Shown: positions 1 to 9,414, numbered from the stretch's first letter. The stretch: DNA of 16,023 nt from an uncultured Acidimicrobiaceae bacterium (GCA_937868025.1 CALMLJ010000552.1:1-16023); one strand, 5' to 3'. Notes: generated from the sequence alone by a model not told the origin. Numbers and translations: made by a program.

Positions 1-1118
1 CCCTGCTCGATCGCCCGATGCGCCGCTGCGCCCATGGCGACGGACCACAACCCGTCGTCGACCGTCACGAGCGCATCGCCGCCGGACCGGATCTGCTCGA
101 TGAACCGGAGATGTTCCCGGAAGCTGGAGCCGTGGTGGAACCCGGTGTAGCGAACCTCGTCGGCGAGCGGGGCAGCGATCGCGACGGCGCCGCTCGGCGA
201 CGACCCGACCGCGGGGCGTTCTCCGTGCCACACCGTGTCGCCCGGCACCGTCGTCTCGAGCTTGCCGAGATCGCCCACCACGGTGAGTTCCTGCTCGTAC
301 CGCCCGCCTTCGGCGAACATGCACAGATCGAGCGACCCGCGAACCCCGTTGCGGAACTCCACGATCACGAACGCGTTGTCCAAGATGTCGGGCCGCGCCG
401 TCGAACCGTCCGGTAGCTCCACGAGCTCGTCGAGGTGGTTGACGTCCTGTCCTCCCGACGCCATCACCCGGGTGGGGCGGTCGCCGGCGAGCTGATGCAT
501 CAGGTCGAAGAAGTGACAGCACTTCTCGACGAGCGTCCCGCCGGTGTTGGCAGTGAACCGGTTCCAGTTCCCGACCTTGGTGAGGAACGGGAAGCGATGT
601 TCGCGGATCGCAACCATCCTGGTGGTGCCCAAGAGGTTCGCCCTGACCAGATCGAGCAGCATCGCAGGGGTCGGCATGTATCGGTACTCCAACGCCACCC
701 AACACATGAGCGGCGACCCGCCCGAGGATCGCCCGGCCGCGAGCGACCGGACACGCAGGGCATCCGGAACGGTCGTGCACACCGGCTTCTCGACCATGAC
801 GTGCACGTCGGAGGCGAGGGCGTCGGCGAGCACATCGGCGTGGGTGTGGTTCGGTGAGGCGATGACGACGGCGTCGAGGTCGTCGCGGGCCAGGAGCTGG
901 GCGTGATCGCGGTAGACGCCCAGACGTTCAGAGCGACGGCTCGACGGCCCGACGTCGATGCACGCCTGCGCCATCTCGAGCGACGGTGCGTTCGGGTCGC
1001 TGATGGCGACGACGACCGCGTCGTCGATGTGGCCGAGGTTCAGGATGTGTTCGCACCCCATCATCCCGGTGCCGATGATTCCGTACCGAATCGGCTCGGC
1101 TCCGGTCGTTCCTGCCAT
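1..1118 (-). CDS. Gfo/Idh/MocA family NAD(P)-dependent oxidoreductase (3' end off the window)
   Basis: Reading leftward from the ATG at 1116-1118, an open frame of 372 codons continues without a stop to the left edge, so the C-terminus is missing. The N-terminus has a Rossmann dinucleotide fold with GIIGTGMMG at residues 13-21. It is followed by SPNHTHAD at about 88-95 and EKPVCTT at 110-116, the EKP signature of Gfo/Idh/MocA dehydrogenases. The second domain has GGTLVEKCCHFFDLMHQL, matching the family's substrate-binding region with its conserved histidine. Members oxidise or reduce sugars, inositols or related polyols with NAD(P); the substrate here cannot be told. The start is favoured because it lies 7 nt after a -10-like TACGGT, with no Shine-Dalgarno. 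The gene is divergent from an aldo/keto reductase, which could share a carbonyl or sugar substrate (inference). Confidence 0.9.
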   Translation of the reverse strand, partial: MAGTTGAEPIRYGIIGTGMMGCEHILNLGHIDDAVVVAISDPNAPSLEMAQACIDVGPSSRRSERLGVYRDHAQLLARDDLDAVVIASPNHTHADVLADALASDVHVMVEKPVCTTVPDALRVRSLAAGRSSGGSPLMCWVALEYRYMPTPAMLLDLVRANLLGTTRMVAIREHRFPFLTKVGNWNRFTANTGGTLVEKCCHFFDLMHQLAGDRPTRVMASGGQDVNHLDELVELPDGSTARPDILDNAFVIVEFRNGVRGSLDLCMFAEGGRYEQELTVVGDLGKLETTVPGDTVWHGERPAVGSSPSGAVAIAAPLADEVRYTGFHHGSSFREHLRFIEQIRSGGDALVTVDDGLWSVAMGAAAHRAIEQ

Positions 1119-1137
1119 CTCCGGTACCGTACCGGCT
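1119..1137. promoter_or_regulatory. Symmetric divergent leaderless promoter with inverted repeat
   Basis: The 19 bases between the two divergent start codons hold a perfect inverted repeat CCGGTAC-C-GTACCGG at 1121-1135. On the + strand TACCGT (1125-1130) lies 7 nt before the GTG at 1138. On the - strand TACGGT (complement of 1126-1131) lies 7 nt before the ATG at 1118. Both fit TAnnnT, so two overlapping -10 elements would start transcription at or next to each start codon. I see no convincing -35 element; any would lie inside the opposing gene. The repeat could also bind a regulator. Confidence 0.6.
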
Positions 1138-2070
1138 GTGCTCGACCTGCCCCCGATCCCACCGACGAGGATGCTCGGATCGAGCGGCATCGAGGTCGGC
1201 TCCATCGCCTACGGCTGCTGGCGGTTGGCGGGCACCGGTGTCGCCGACGCCTCCGCCAAGATCGGCGCGGCGCTCGACGCCGGCCTCACCCTGATCGACA
1301 CGGCCGACATCTACGGCTTCGGCGGCGGCGGCGGCGAACGCGACGACGGGTTCGGTGAGGCCGAGGCGCTGCTCGGCCGGGTGCTCCGCGACGCTCCCGA
1401 ATGGCGGGACCGCATGGTGCTCGCCTCCAAGGGCGGCATCCGCCCCGGCGTGCCCTACGACCAGTCCCGCGACTACCTCGCCGAGGCGTGCGACGCCTCG
1501 CTCCGTCGGCTCGGCGTCGATCACCTCGACCTCTACCAGATCCACCGTCCCGACCATCTCACGTCGCCGGCGGAGGTCGCCGGGGCACTGGACGCGCTGG
1601 TCGACGCCGGCAAGGTCCGCGCCATCGGCGTCTCGAACTTCACGGTGGCCCAACACCGTGCCCTGGCGGCGCACCTTCGGGCGCCCATCGTCACGACACA
1701 ACCGGAGTGGCACCCGCTCCACCAGGCGCCGCTGGTCGACGGAACGCTCGACCTGTGCGGTGAAGTCGGCTGCACGCCGCTGGTGTGGAGCCCGCTCGCC
1801 GGCGGACGTCTCGTCGGCGACCCGGCGTCCCTCGGGCCCGATGCCGCCCGGGTGGCAGCCGTCGCCGATCGAATCGCAGCGGACCGCGGCGTCGACCGCT
1901 CGGCGGTCCTGCTCGCATGGATCGCCCACCACCCGTCGGGCGCGATCCCGATCGTCGGGTCGCAGCGACCCGATCGGGTCACCGCGTCGGCGCAGGCGCT
2001 CGACGTCCGCATGGGGCGCCAGGAGTGGTACGAGATCCTCGTCGCCGGGCGGGGCGAGCGGCTGCCGTGA
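1138..2070 (+). CDS. Aldo/keto reductase
   Basis: This 310-residue protein is an NADPH-dependent (beta/alpha)8-barrel aldo/keto reductase that would reduce aldehydes or ketones in the cytoplasm. The catalytic tetrad is visible: D54 and Y59 in IDTADIYG, K98 in VLASKGG and H136 in YQIHRPD. GVSNFTVAQ and the C-terminal IPIVGSQRPDRV, a cofactor-binding region resembling the YdhF type, are also present. The frame is open further upstream to 958, but that would run antisense through the divergent gene. GTG 1138 is chosen because it is 7 nt after TACCGT and leaves residue spacing normal. ATG 1171 is an alternative, since family members often begin just before the RxLGxSGxxV motif. It is the first gene of a probable four-gene operon; its TGA overlaps the next gene's GTG. 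The substrate is unknown. Confidence 0.92.
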   Translation: MLDLPPIPPTRMLGSSGIEVGSIAYGCWRLAGTGVADASAKIGAALDAGLTLIDTADIYGFGGGGGERDDGFGEAEALLGRVLRDAPEWRDRMVLASKGGIRPGVPYDQSRDYLAEACDASLRRLGVDHLDLYQIHRPDHLTSPAEVAGALDALVDAGKVRAIGVSNFTVAQHRALAAHLRAPIVTTQPEWHPLHQAPLVDGTLDLCGEVGCTPLVWSPLAGGRLVGDPASLGPDAARVAAVADRIAADRGVDRSAVLLAWIAHHPSGAIPIVGSQRPDRVTASAQALDVRMGRQEWYEILVAGRGERLP

Positions 2071-3155
2071 CCGAACCGTCGACGACATCGGGCACCGAGA
2101 TCGCCTGGTTCTCCGCCTTGTGCGACGACGACTACCGGTGGCTCGGTGTCCCCGATCCCACGCTGCGGTCGTCATTCGATCATTGCGCCGACATCGTGAC
2201 CACCGCCGAACGCGTCGGGTTCGACAACGTCCTGCTTCCTTCGGGCTACGACCTCGGCATCGACTCCGTCGCCTTCGCCGGCGGGGTCGCCCCGATGACC
2301 GACCGCATCCGCCTGCTGGTCGCCGTCCGGTGCGGTGAGCTCTGGCCCCCGCAGCTCGCCCGCCAGCTCGCGACCCTCGACCAGATGTTGCAGGGGCGCC
2401 TCACGATCAACATCATCTCGTCCGACCTGCCCGGCGCGCCCATCGACGGGGGCCCGCGCTACGCCCGCAGCCGCGAGGTCATGACGATCCTGCGGACGCT
2501 GCTTCGTGGCGAACCGCTCGACCACCACGGCGAGTTCTACGACCTGGTGCTCGACCCGCCACGGGTGGCGAGCGATGCAGCGCAGGCCCGGGGAGGGACG
2601 GCGCCGCCCTTCTACTTCGGCGGAATGTCGGATCCCGCCCGCGATACTGCGGCGGAGCATGCCGATGTCTTCCTCATGTGGCCCGACACCATGGACGGCG
2701 TGCAGTCCACGATCAGCGACATGCGGGCCCGCGCCGACGCCCACGGCCGCTCGCTGCGGTTCGGCTACCGCGTGCACGTCGTCGTCCGCGAGACCGAGGA
2801 CGCCGCCCGGGCCGCCGCCTTCGACCTCGTCTCCCGCCTCGAACCCGAGGTCGGAGCGGCCGTGCGGCAGCGGTCGCTCGACGCGTCATCGGTCGGGGTC
2901 GCCCGCCAGACCGACCTCCGTGACCGAGCCGACGCCGACGGCTACGTCGAGGCCAACCTGTGGACGGGCATCGGCCGAGCCCGGAGCGGCTGCGGCGCCG
3001 CCATCGTCGGCGACCCCGACCAGGTGGTCGCGAAGCTCCGCGAGTACGAAGCGCTCGGCATCGACTCCTTCATCCTGTCGGGTTACCCCCACCGCGAGGA
3101 GTGCGAACTGGTGGGTCGCCACGTCCTGCCGGCGATTCGGGGTCGAACCACGTGA
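2067..3155 (+). CDS. SsuD-like LLM class flavin-dependent monooxygenase
   Basis: This 362-residue protein belongs to the luciferase-like monooxygenase superfamily and is closest in pattern to alkanesulfonate monooxygenase SsuD, which uses FMNH2 and O2 to release sulfite from alkanesulfonates. Visible SsuD-like features are YRVHVVVRET (R235, H237), LWTGIGRARSGCGAAIVGDP (residues 298-317) and FILSGYPHREE (Y340). The position where E. coli SsuD has Cys54 reads LLPSGYDLGID and lacks a cysteine (alignment from memory), so the substrate may differ. No ssuE, ssuA, ssuB or ssuC neighbour is present, so a flavin reductase must come from elsewhere. GTG 2067 overlaps the preceding stop by 4 bases (GTGA), indicating translational coupling; the longer upstream frame merely overlaps the reductase gene. 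Confidence 0.88.
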   Translation: MTEPSTTSGTEIAWFSALCDDDYRWLGVPDPTLRSSFDHCADIVTTAERVGFDNVLLPSGYDLGIDSVAFAGGVAPMTDRIRLLVAVRCGELWPPQLARQLATLDQMLQGRLTINIISSDLPGAPIDGGPRYARSREVMTILRTLLRGEPLDHHGEFYDLVLDPPRVASDAAQARGGTAPPFYFGGMSDPARDTAAEHADVFLMWPDTMDGVQSTISDMRARADAHGRSLRFGYRVHVVVRETEDAARAAAFDLVSRLEPEVGAAVRQRSLDASSVGVARQTDLRDRADADGYVEANLWTGIGRARSGCGAAIVGDPDQVVAKLREYEALGIDSFILSGYPHREECELVGRHVLPAIRGRTT

Positions 3156-4135
3156 TCGGTCGGCCCGTCGTTGTGGTCGTGGGCGCCGGTATCGCGGGCC
3201 TGACGGCGGCGCGTTCGCTGGTCGAGTCGGGCGCCGGCGTCATCGTGGTCGACAAGAGCCGAGGGGTCGGCGGACGGATGGCGACCCGTCGGATCGGCGA
3301 CGCGGTCCTCGACCACGGCGCCCAGTTCGTCACCGCCCGCACCGACTGGTTTCGTGCCGAGATCCAGGCCTGGGAGCACGCCGGCGTCGCCACCCCATGG
3401 TTCGAAGGGACCCTCGGCGCCGACGGCATCACCGCGTCCGACGGCCCGGCCCGCCATCGCGGCGTGCCGGCGATGACGGGCATCGCCAAGCACCTCGCGA
3501 CCGGGCTCGATGTCCGCCTGTCGACCCACGTAGATCGGATCCACCACGCCGACGGGCGGTGGGTGATCGAGATCTCCGACAGGTTCCCGATCGAGGCGGA
3601 CGCCATCGTCCTGACCGCGCCGGCGCCACAGACGCTGGCGATGCTCGACCCCGCGTCGATCGATTCGTCGGACCGCACTCGCCTCGAGCAGATCGGATAC
3701 GACCCGTGCATCGCGGTGCTCGCCGTTCTCGACGGTCCGTCGGGCATCGGCCATCCCGCAGCACGACGCCCCGCCGCGGGCCCGGTCGCGTGGTACGCCG
3801 ACAACGCGGGCAAGGGCATCTCGGCGGTCCCGGCACTGACGGTCCACGCCACCGCGGCCGCCAGCCGGGCGCTGTGGGAGCTCGACGACGCCACAGTGGT
3901 CACCGACCTGCTCGCCGGAATCGACCTCGCCGGAGTGCACGTGGTCGACTCCCACGTCCACCGCTGGCGGTTCGCCCGAACAGCGGAACTGCTTCCCGAG
4001 GCATTCCTCCTGCTGGGCGGCGTGCCTCCCGCGGTCGCCGCCGGCGACGGGTTCGGCACGAGCGGCCGCGTCGAAGGGGCGGCGACGTCGGGCCACCTGG
4101 CGGCGACGGCGATCACCGGCCTCCTCCGGGGATGA
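3152..4135 (+). CDS. Renalase-like FAD-dependent amine-oxidase-fold oxidoreductase
   Basis: The 327-residue protein begins with a beta strand and the FAD-binding motif GAGIAG at residues 11-16, with D34 in VVDKSRGVGGRMATRR. That GG-R-MATRR segment followed by DHGAQFVTAR is typical of renalase-like NAD(P)/FAD oxidoreductases. The C-terminal segment GDGFGTSGRVEGAATSG closes the FAD site. Bacterial renalases oxidise off-pathway dihydro forms of NAD(P)H, while other family members are uncharacterised, so repair of nicotinamide cofactor is possible but inferred. The start is GTG 3152, overlapping the preceding gene by 4 bases. The next gene follows after 13 bases. A cofactor-repair or amine-oxidation role next to two redox enzymes is plausible. 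Confidence 0.87.
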   Translation: MIGRPVVVVVGAGIAGLTAARSLVESGAGVIVVDKSRGVGGRMATRRIGDAVLDHGAQFVTARTDWFRAEIQAWEHAGVATPWFEGTLGADGITASDGPARHRGVPAMTGIAKHLATGLDVRLSTHVDRIHHADGRWVIEISDRFPIEADAIVLTAPAPQTLAMLDPASIDSSDRTRLEQIGYDPCIAVLAVLDGPSGIGHPAARRPAAGPVAWYADNAGKGISAVPALTVHATAAASRALWELDDATVVTDLLAGIDLAGVHVVDSHVHRWRFARTAELLPEAFLLLGGVPPAVAAGDGFGTSGRVEGAATSGHLAATAITGLLRG

Positions 4136-4148
4136 CGGTGCCCTCCCG

Positions 4149-4898
4149 ATGAACCACGGCGTCGAGCCAATCACCACTGACTGCCCTCGGCCCGTTCGAC
4201 GGCCCGTGATGCTGCAGGGCTGGTACGACCTCGCGTCGGTGCACTGGCCGTACGACCCCGCAGAGATCCAGCGCCTGCTCCCCGCCGGCCTCCGCGTCGA
4301 CACCTGCGGAGGAACGGCATGGGTCGGGCTCATCCCGTTCCACATGCGTCGCATCCGCATCCCCGGATGCCCACCGTTCGGTCGATGGTCGACGTTTCCC
4401 GAGACCAACGTGCGCACCTACGTCGTCGCTCCCGATGGCCGCAGAGCCGTGTGGTTCTTCAGCCTCGACATCTCGAGGCTCGTGCCGGCCACCGTCGCCC
4501 GGCTCACCTACGGGCTCCCCTACTGCTGGGGGACCATGTCGATCTCACACCGTGGTCCCGACGTCATCGAATACACGGCGTCGAGGCGTCGACCGCACCG
4601 GCCGGCGACGAGTCGACTGGCGATCCGGATCGGCGATCCGGTGGACGACGAGGATCTCACCGAGGTCGAACGCTTCGTCACGGCGCGCTGGGCACTCGCC
4701 TCGCGGTTTGCCGGACTGAACGCCTGGGCGCAGGTCGACCATCCTCCCTGGCCGCTCCGACGGGCGACGCTCGTTCACTGTGACGACTCGCTGGTGCGAG
4801 GCGCCGGGCTGACCCGCCCGACGGGCGAGCCGACCGTCCTGTGGTCGCCGGGCGTCGAGGTGCGGATCGGACGACCACACCGGCTCCGGCTGCGCTGA
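4149..4898 (+). CDS. DUF2071 / YqjF family protein
   Basis: This 249-residue protein shows the DUF2071 (YqjF) pattern: LQGWYDLASVHWPYDPAEIQRLLPAGLRVDTCGGTAWVGLIPFHMRRIR in the first 70 residues, a central PETNVRTYV and WFFSLDI, and a C-terminal SPGVEVRIG. The fold is related to acetoacetate decarboxylase-like proteins, but I know of no established activity. The length is normal for the family. It has no signal peptide or membrane segment. ATG 4149 lies 13 bases after the FAD oxidoreductase and has no clear ribosome binding site, so it probably depends on read-through from the upstream operon. It appears to be the last gene of that operon. Confidence 0.87.
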   Translation: MNHGVEPITTDCPRPVRRPVMLQGWYDLASVHWPYDPAEIQRLLPAGLRVDTCGGTAWVGLIPFHMRRIRIPGCPPFGRWSTFPETNVRTYVVAPDGRRAVWFFSLDISRLVPATVARLTYGLPYCWGTMSISHRGPDVIEYTASRRRPHRPATSRLAIRIGDPVDDEDLTEVERFVTARWALASRFAGLNAWAQVDHPPWPLRRATLVHCDDSLVRGAGLTRPTGEPTVLWSPGVEVRIGRPHRLRLR

Positions 4899-5001
4899 CC
4901 TCGGGCTAGCCTCAGTCCTGGGTCGCCCGGCCCATGACTCAGGTCGAATTTCACATCTTCTGGGCTTCACTCGTCCGCCTCGAGCGCCGATAGCAACGAA
5001 G

Positions 5002-6684
5002 ATGAGCAACACCACCTCGCGCCACCTGCGTCGGCGCGCCCATTCCGCGGCCCTCGTGCTGCTGGTCGTCGCCACGAGCGGCTGCCAGCTCCCGAGCTGG
5101 CTGGTCGGGGCCGTCGCCGAGGCCGAACCCGAGGTCCCCGTGACCACGCCGGCGCCGCCACGCCAACCGGTGCCGACCTCGGCCATCACTCCCCCGACGA
5201 CCACGCCACCCACACCTCCGACACCGCCTCCGACCACGCCTCCGACCACGACGCCAACCCCCGCCAGCGCACTCACGCTGTGCTCGACGGGCACGGCGTC
5301 GGGCCCGTCCGACCCTCCGTCCGGCGCGGTCACGATCCCCGTCGGCAGCGACCCCTCGGCGATCACCGGCGCCCACGGGGCCGGCACGACCTACTGGTTC
5401 GCCCGCGGGACTCACACGCCGTCGGCGGCGATCGACGCCCAGGCCGGCGACCGGTTCCTCGGCGCCCCCGGCGCGGTGCTCGACGGCGGATTCGCCGGCA
5501 TCGCCGCGTTCACCGGTGGCGGCGCGGGCGTGACGATCCGCGGCCTGACCATCCAGCGATTCGGGACGACCGACGGCCGCGGCTGGGTCAACGGCGCAGC
5601 GATCAACCGCTCCGTCGCCGCCCGGTGGACCGTCGAGGACAACACGATCCGCCTCAACGACGGCAACGCGCTGTTCCTGGGCGACGGATCCACCACTCGC
5701 CGCAACTGCTTCTCGGAGAACGGACAAACCGGTCTTGCCGCTCCAGCGCAGCAGCGCAGCGGCGGCTACATCTCGCTCACCGGCATCGTCGTCACCGGCA
5801 ACGAGATACGTGGCAACAACCGCAACGACATCGAATCGGCACCGGGAGCGTGCACCGGCTGCACCGGAGGCATGAAGCTCTGGCAGACGACGGGGGCGAT
5901 CGTCTCCGGCAACACCGTCGTCGACAACCACGGCGTCGGCATCTGGCTCGACAACAACAACGTCGATGCGCTCGTCGACGACAACATCGTCGCCGGCAAC
6001 GACCGCGAAGGGATCATGGTCGAGACGAGCTACAACTCGCGGGTCACGAACAACGTCGTGACCGGCAACGCCGTCGTCGACGGCCGCCGACGGTCGGGGT
6101 CCTTCCCGATCGCCGGAGTGTTCATCTCGAATTCCGGAGGCTCGCCACGACTCGCCGGCACCGTCGGCATCGAGGTGAGCGGGAACCGGATCGAGGACAA
6201 CTGGAACGGGGTCGTCGTGTTCTGGGACGCCGATCGCTACTGCGGCAGCGCGTCGGACACCTCGGTCGGCCACTGCACCCTCGGCGGGGCGACGCTCGCG
6301 TCGTGCGCGACGCAGGTGGAACAACCACCGTCACCCGACGCCTTCGTCGAGAACTGCCACTGGGGCTCGGTCGGGGTCAGCGTCCACGACAACGAGTTCG
6401 TCACGTCCGCAGCGCTCGTCGCCGGATGCAACGGTCGGTGCGGGCGCAACGGGCTGATCGCCTCGGCAGCACCGGCGTCGACAAGGGTCCGACTCGCCGA
6501 CGGGACAGTCCGCACCGTCCGCAACCCGCTGGGCCCGGACTGGGCACGGGAACGCGTCGTCGACCCCGGCACGAACCGGTTCTGGTCGAACCGCTACTCC
6601 GGTTCGTGGCGGTTCGACCTGCGCTCACCCGGCCAGACCCTCACCGGCGAGGCGTGGCGCGGGACCGGCCAGGACGCCGCCTGA
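5002..6684 (+). CDS. Secreted lipoprotein with parallel beta-helix repeats
   Basis: The 560-residue protein starts with a positively charged segment (HLRRR), a hydrophobic stretch ALVLLVVA and a lipobox-like TSGC, with C28 as the likely lipidated cysteine. The -3 residue is Thr rather than Leu, so the lipobox is atypical. Residues about 44-90 are a Pro/Thr-rich linker. From about residue 95 on, repeated short units such as VSGNTVVDNHGVGIWLDNNN, VDDNIVAGNDREGIMVE and VTNNVVTGNAV are PbH1 coils of a right-handed parallel beta-helix, a fold used for polysaccharide binding or cleavage. No catalytic signature is clear. About a dozen cysteines, including ACTGC and GCNGRCG, suggest disulfides outside the cytoplasm. 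ATG 5002 begins the signal sequence directly. The role is cell-surface, probably carbohydrate-related (inference). Confidence 0.85.
   Translation: MSNTTSRHLRRRAHSAALVLLVVATSGCQLPSWLVGAVAEAEPEVPVTTPAPPRQPVPTSAITPPTTTPPTPPTPPPTTPPTTTPTPASALTLCSTGTASGPSDPPSGAVTIPVGSDPSAITGAHGAGTTYWFARGTHTPSAAIDAQAGDRFLGAPGAVLDGGFAGIAAFTGGGAGVTIRGLTIQRFGTTDGRGWVNGAAINRSVAARWTVEDNTIRLNDGNALFLGDGSTTRRNCFSENGQTGLAAPAQQRSGGYISLTGIVVTGNEIRGNNRNDIESAPGACTGCTGGMKLWQTTGAIVSGNTVVDNHGVGIWLDNNNVDALVDDNIVAGNDREGIMVETSYNSRVTNNVVTGNAVVDGRRRSGSFPIAGVFISNSGGSPRLAGTVGIEVSGNRIEDNWNGVVVFWDADRYCGSASDTSVGHCTLGGATLASCATQVEQPPSPDAFVENCHWGSVGVSVHDNEFVTSAALVAGCNGRCGRNGLIASAAPASTRVRLADGTVRTVRNPLGPDWARERVVDPGTNRFWSNRYSGSWRFDLRSPGQTLTGEAWRGTGQDAA
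5215..5250 (+). repeat. Three 12-bp tandem repeats coding for a Pro/Thr linker
   Basis: Three in-frame units, CCTCCGACACCG then CCTCCGACCACG twice, encode PPTP-PPTT-PPTT. They lie in a longer low-complexity Pro/Thr tract (about 5137-5265) between the lipid anchor and the beta-helix. Such a tract can change length by slippage and would act as an extended spacer across the cell wall. Confidence 0.75.
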
Positions 6685-6689
6685 CCCCT

Positions 6690-6709
6690 CTCGGTCCGAG
6701 CCGTATGCT
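6690..6709 (+). promoter_or_regulatory. Leaderless -10 element and small inverted repeat before the broken hydrolase gene
   Basis: TATGCT (6704-6709) matches TAnnnT and lies 6 nt before the GTG at 6716. Just upstream is an inverted repeat CTCGG-T-CCGAG (6690-6700), where a regulator could sit at about -26 to -16. No Shine-Dalgarno is present. The short repeat may be chance in GC-rich DNA. Confidence 0.4.
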
Positions 6710-6715
6710 CCCCCC

Positions 6716-7401
6716 GTGGCAACCTTCGTACTGATCGCGGGCGCGGGTCGACCCCGTGGTACTGGCACCTCGTCGAGCCACTCCTGCGCGAGTACGGCCA
6801 CGACACGATCGCGCCGCACCTCCCCGTGGACGATGTCGCAGCGACGTTCGAGGACTACGCGCAGGTGGTGATCGACACCATCGGCGATCGGCGCGACCGT
6901 GACGACATCGTGCTCGTCGCCCAGTCGTTGGGCGGGTACACCGCACCCCTGGTCGCCGACCGGCTCGCCGCCCGACTGATCGTGATGGTCGCTGCCATGG
7001 TGCCGGTTCCGGGTGAGTCAGCGGGCGAGTACTGGGCGGCCACCGGCGCCGAGCAGGCACGCATCGACCTGGCGAGAGCCGACGGCCGCAACCCCGACGA
7101 CATGGACGCCATGTTCCTGCACGACGTGCCCGAGGCCGTCGTGCTCGACGGCCAGGCACACCTCCGCAATCAGTCCGGTACGCCGTTCGAGGCGCCGTTC
7201 CCCCTGGCCGCCTGGCCCGACGTGCCGACGCGATTCCTGCTGTGCAGCGACGACCGGTTCTTCCCCGCCGACCTGCTCCGCCGCATCGTGCCCGAGCGGC
7301 TCGGCATCACCCCTGACGAGATGGAGGGGGGACACCTCCCGGCGCTCGCCCATCCCGACGAGCTCGCCCGGCGCTTGCACGACTACGCCGAAGGCCGGTA
7401 G
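6716..7401 (+). pseudogene. Alpha/beta hydrolase with a one-base frameshift near the N-terminus
   Basis: From GTG 6716 one frame reads VATFVLIAGAG, the first strand of an alpha/beta hydrolase, then runs into a stop at 6869-6871. The adjacent frame, open from 6685, reads TPWYWHLVEPLLREYGHDTIAPHLPVDDV and continues to the stop at 7401. It carries the nucleophile motif AQSLGG, an Asp in CSDDRFFPADL and the His in EGGHLPAL. Joined at about 6746-6751 with one base restored, the two parts give a normal protein of about 228 residues. The region length, 686 bases, is one short of a multiple of three. The only start for the intact frame alone is GTG 6826, which would lose the first strands and oxyanion loop. 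A real mutation or a sequencing error are both possible. Confidence 0.75.
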
Positions 7402-7415
7402 CCCGCCGATCTTCG

Positions 7416-7428
7416 GACCGTGACGGTC
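7416..7428. promoter_or_regulatory. Inverted repeat in the gap before the ion-channel gene
   Basis: GACCGT-G-ACGGTC is a perfect inverted repeat with 6-base arms, 15 bases after the hydrolase stop. With a one-base centre it cannot fold as a normal hairpin, so it resembles an operator more than a terminator. The function is unknown. Confidence 0.3.
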
Positions 7429-7484
7429 GCTCTCGCGGGATCCGGGCCGAAGGCGCGTTACGACTGCTGCAGAACCATTCAGTG

Positions 7485-7516
7485 TTGAATCGATTCGGGA
7501 GATCGGTCGCTAGCGT
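7485..7516 (+). promoter_or_regulatory. Probable leaderless promoter of the ion-channel gene
   Basis: TAGCGT (7511-7516) is a -10-like hexamer 6 nt before the GTG at 7523. TTGAAT (7485-7490) resembles a -35 element, but its 20-nt spacing is long. It overlaps the perfect palindrome GAATCGATTC (7487-7496), a possible regulator site. The local sequence is less GC-rich than the flanking genes, as expected of a promoter. Confidence 0.45.
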
Positions 7517-7522
7517 GACCGG

Positions 7523-9391
<1,869 letters not shown>

Positions 9392-9414
9392 CCTTCTGGC
9401 GGCGGAACTTCGGC

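Noticed and set aside
928..2175. A 415-codon leftward frame under the aldo/keto reductase.
   Set aside because: The composition is Arg/Asp/Val shadow type, and the + strand frame has an intact catalytic tetrad.
2067..3155. A complete sulfonate-utilisation (ssu) operon.
   Set aside because: Only the SsuD-like enzyme is present. There is no ABC transporter or flavin reductase, and the SsuD Cys54 equivalent appears missing.
4951..6324. A 457-codon leftward open frame antisense to the beta-helix gene, with smaller ones nearby.
   Set aside because: It is rich in Arg, Ala, Gly and Val with no family pattern, while the opposite strand has a signal peptide and beta-helix repeats. Long antisense frames are expected in very GC-rich DNA.
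6746..6757. Programmed ribosomal frameshifting to join the two hydrolase frames.
   Set aside because: Reaching the second frame needs a -1 shift, but no slippery heptamer of the X XXY YYZ type is present, and this hydrolase family is not known to use recoding. Mutation or sequencing error is simpler.
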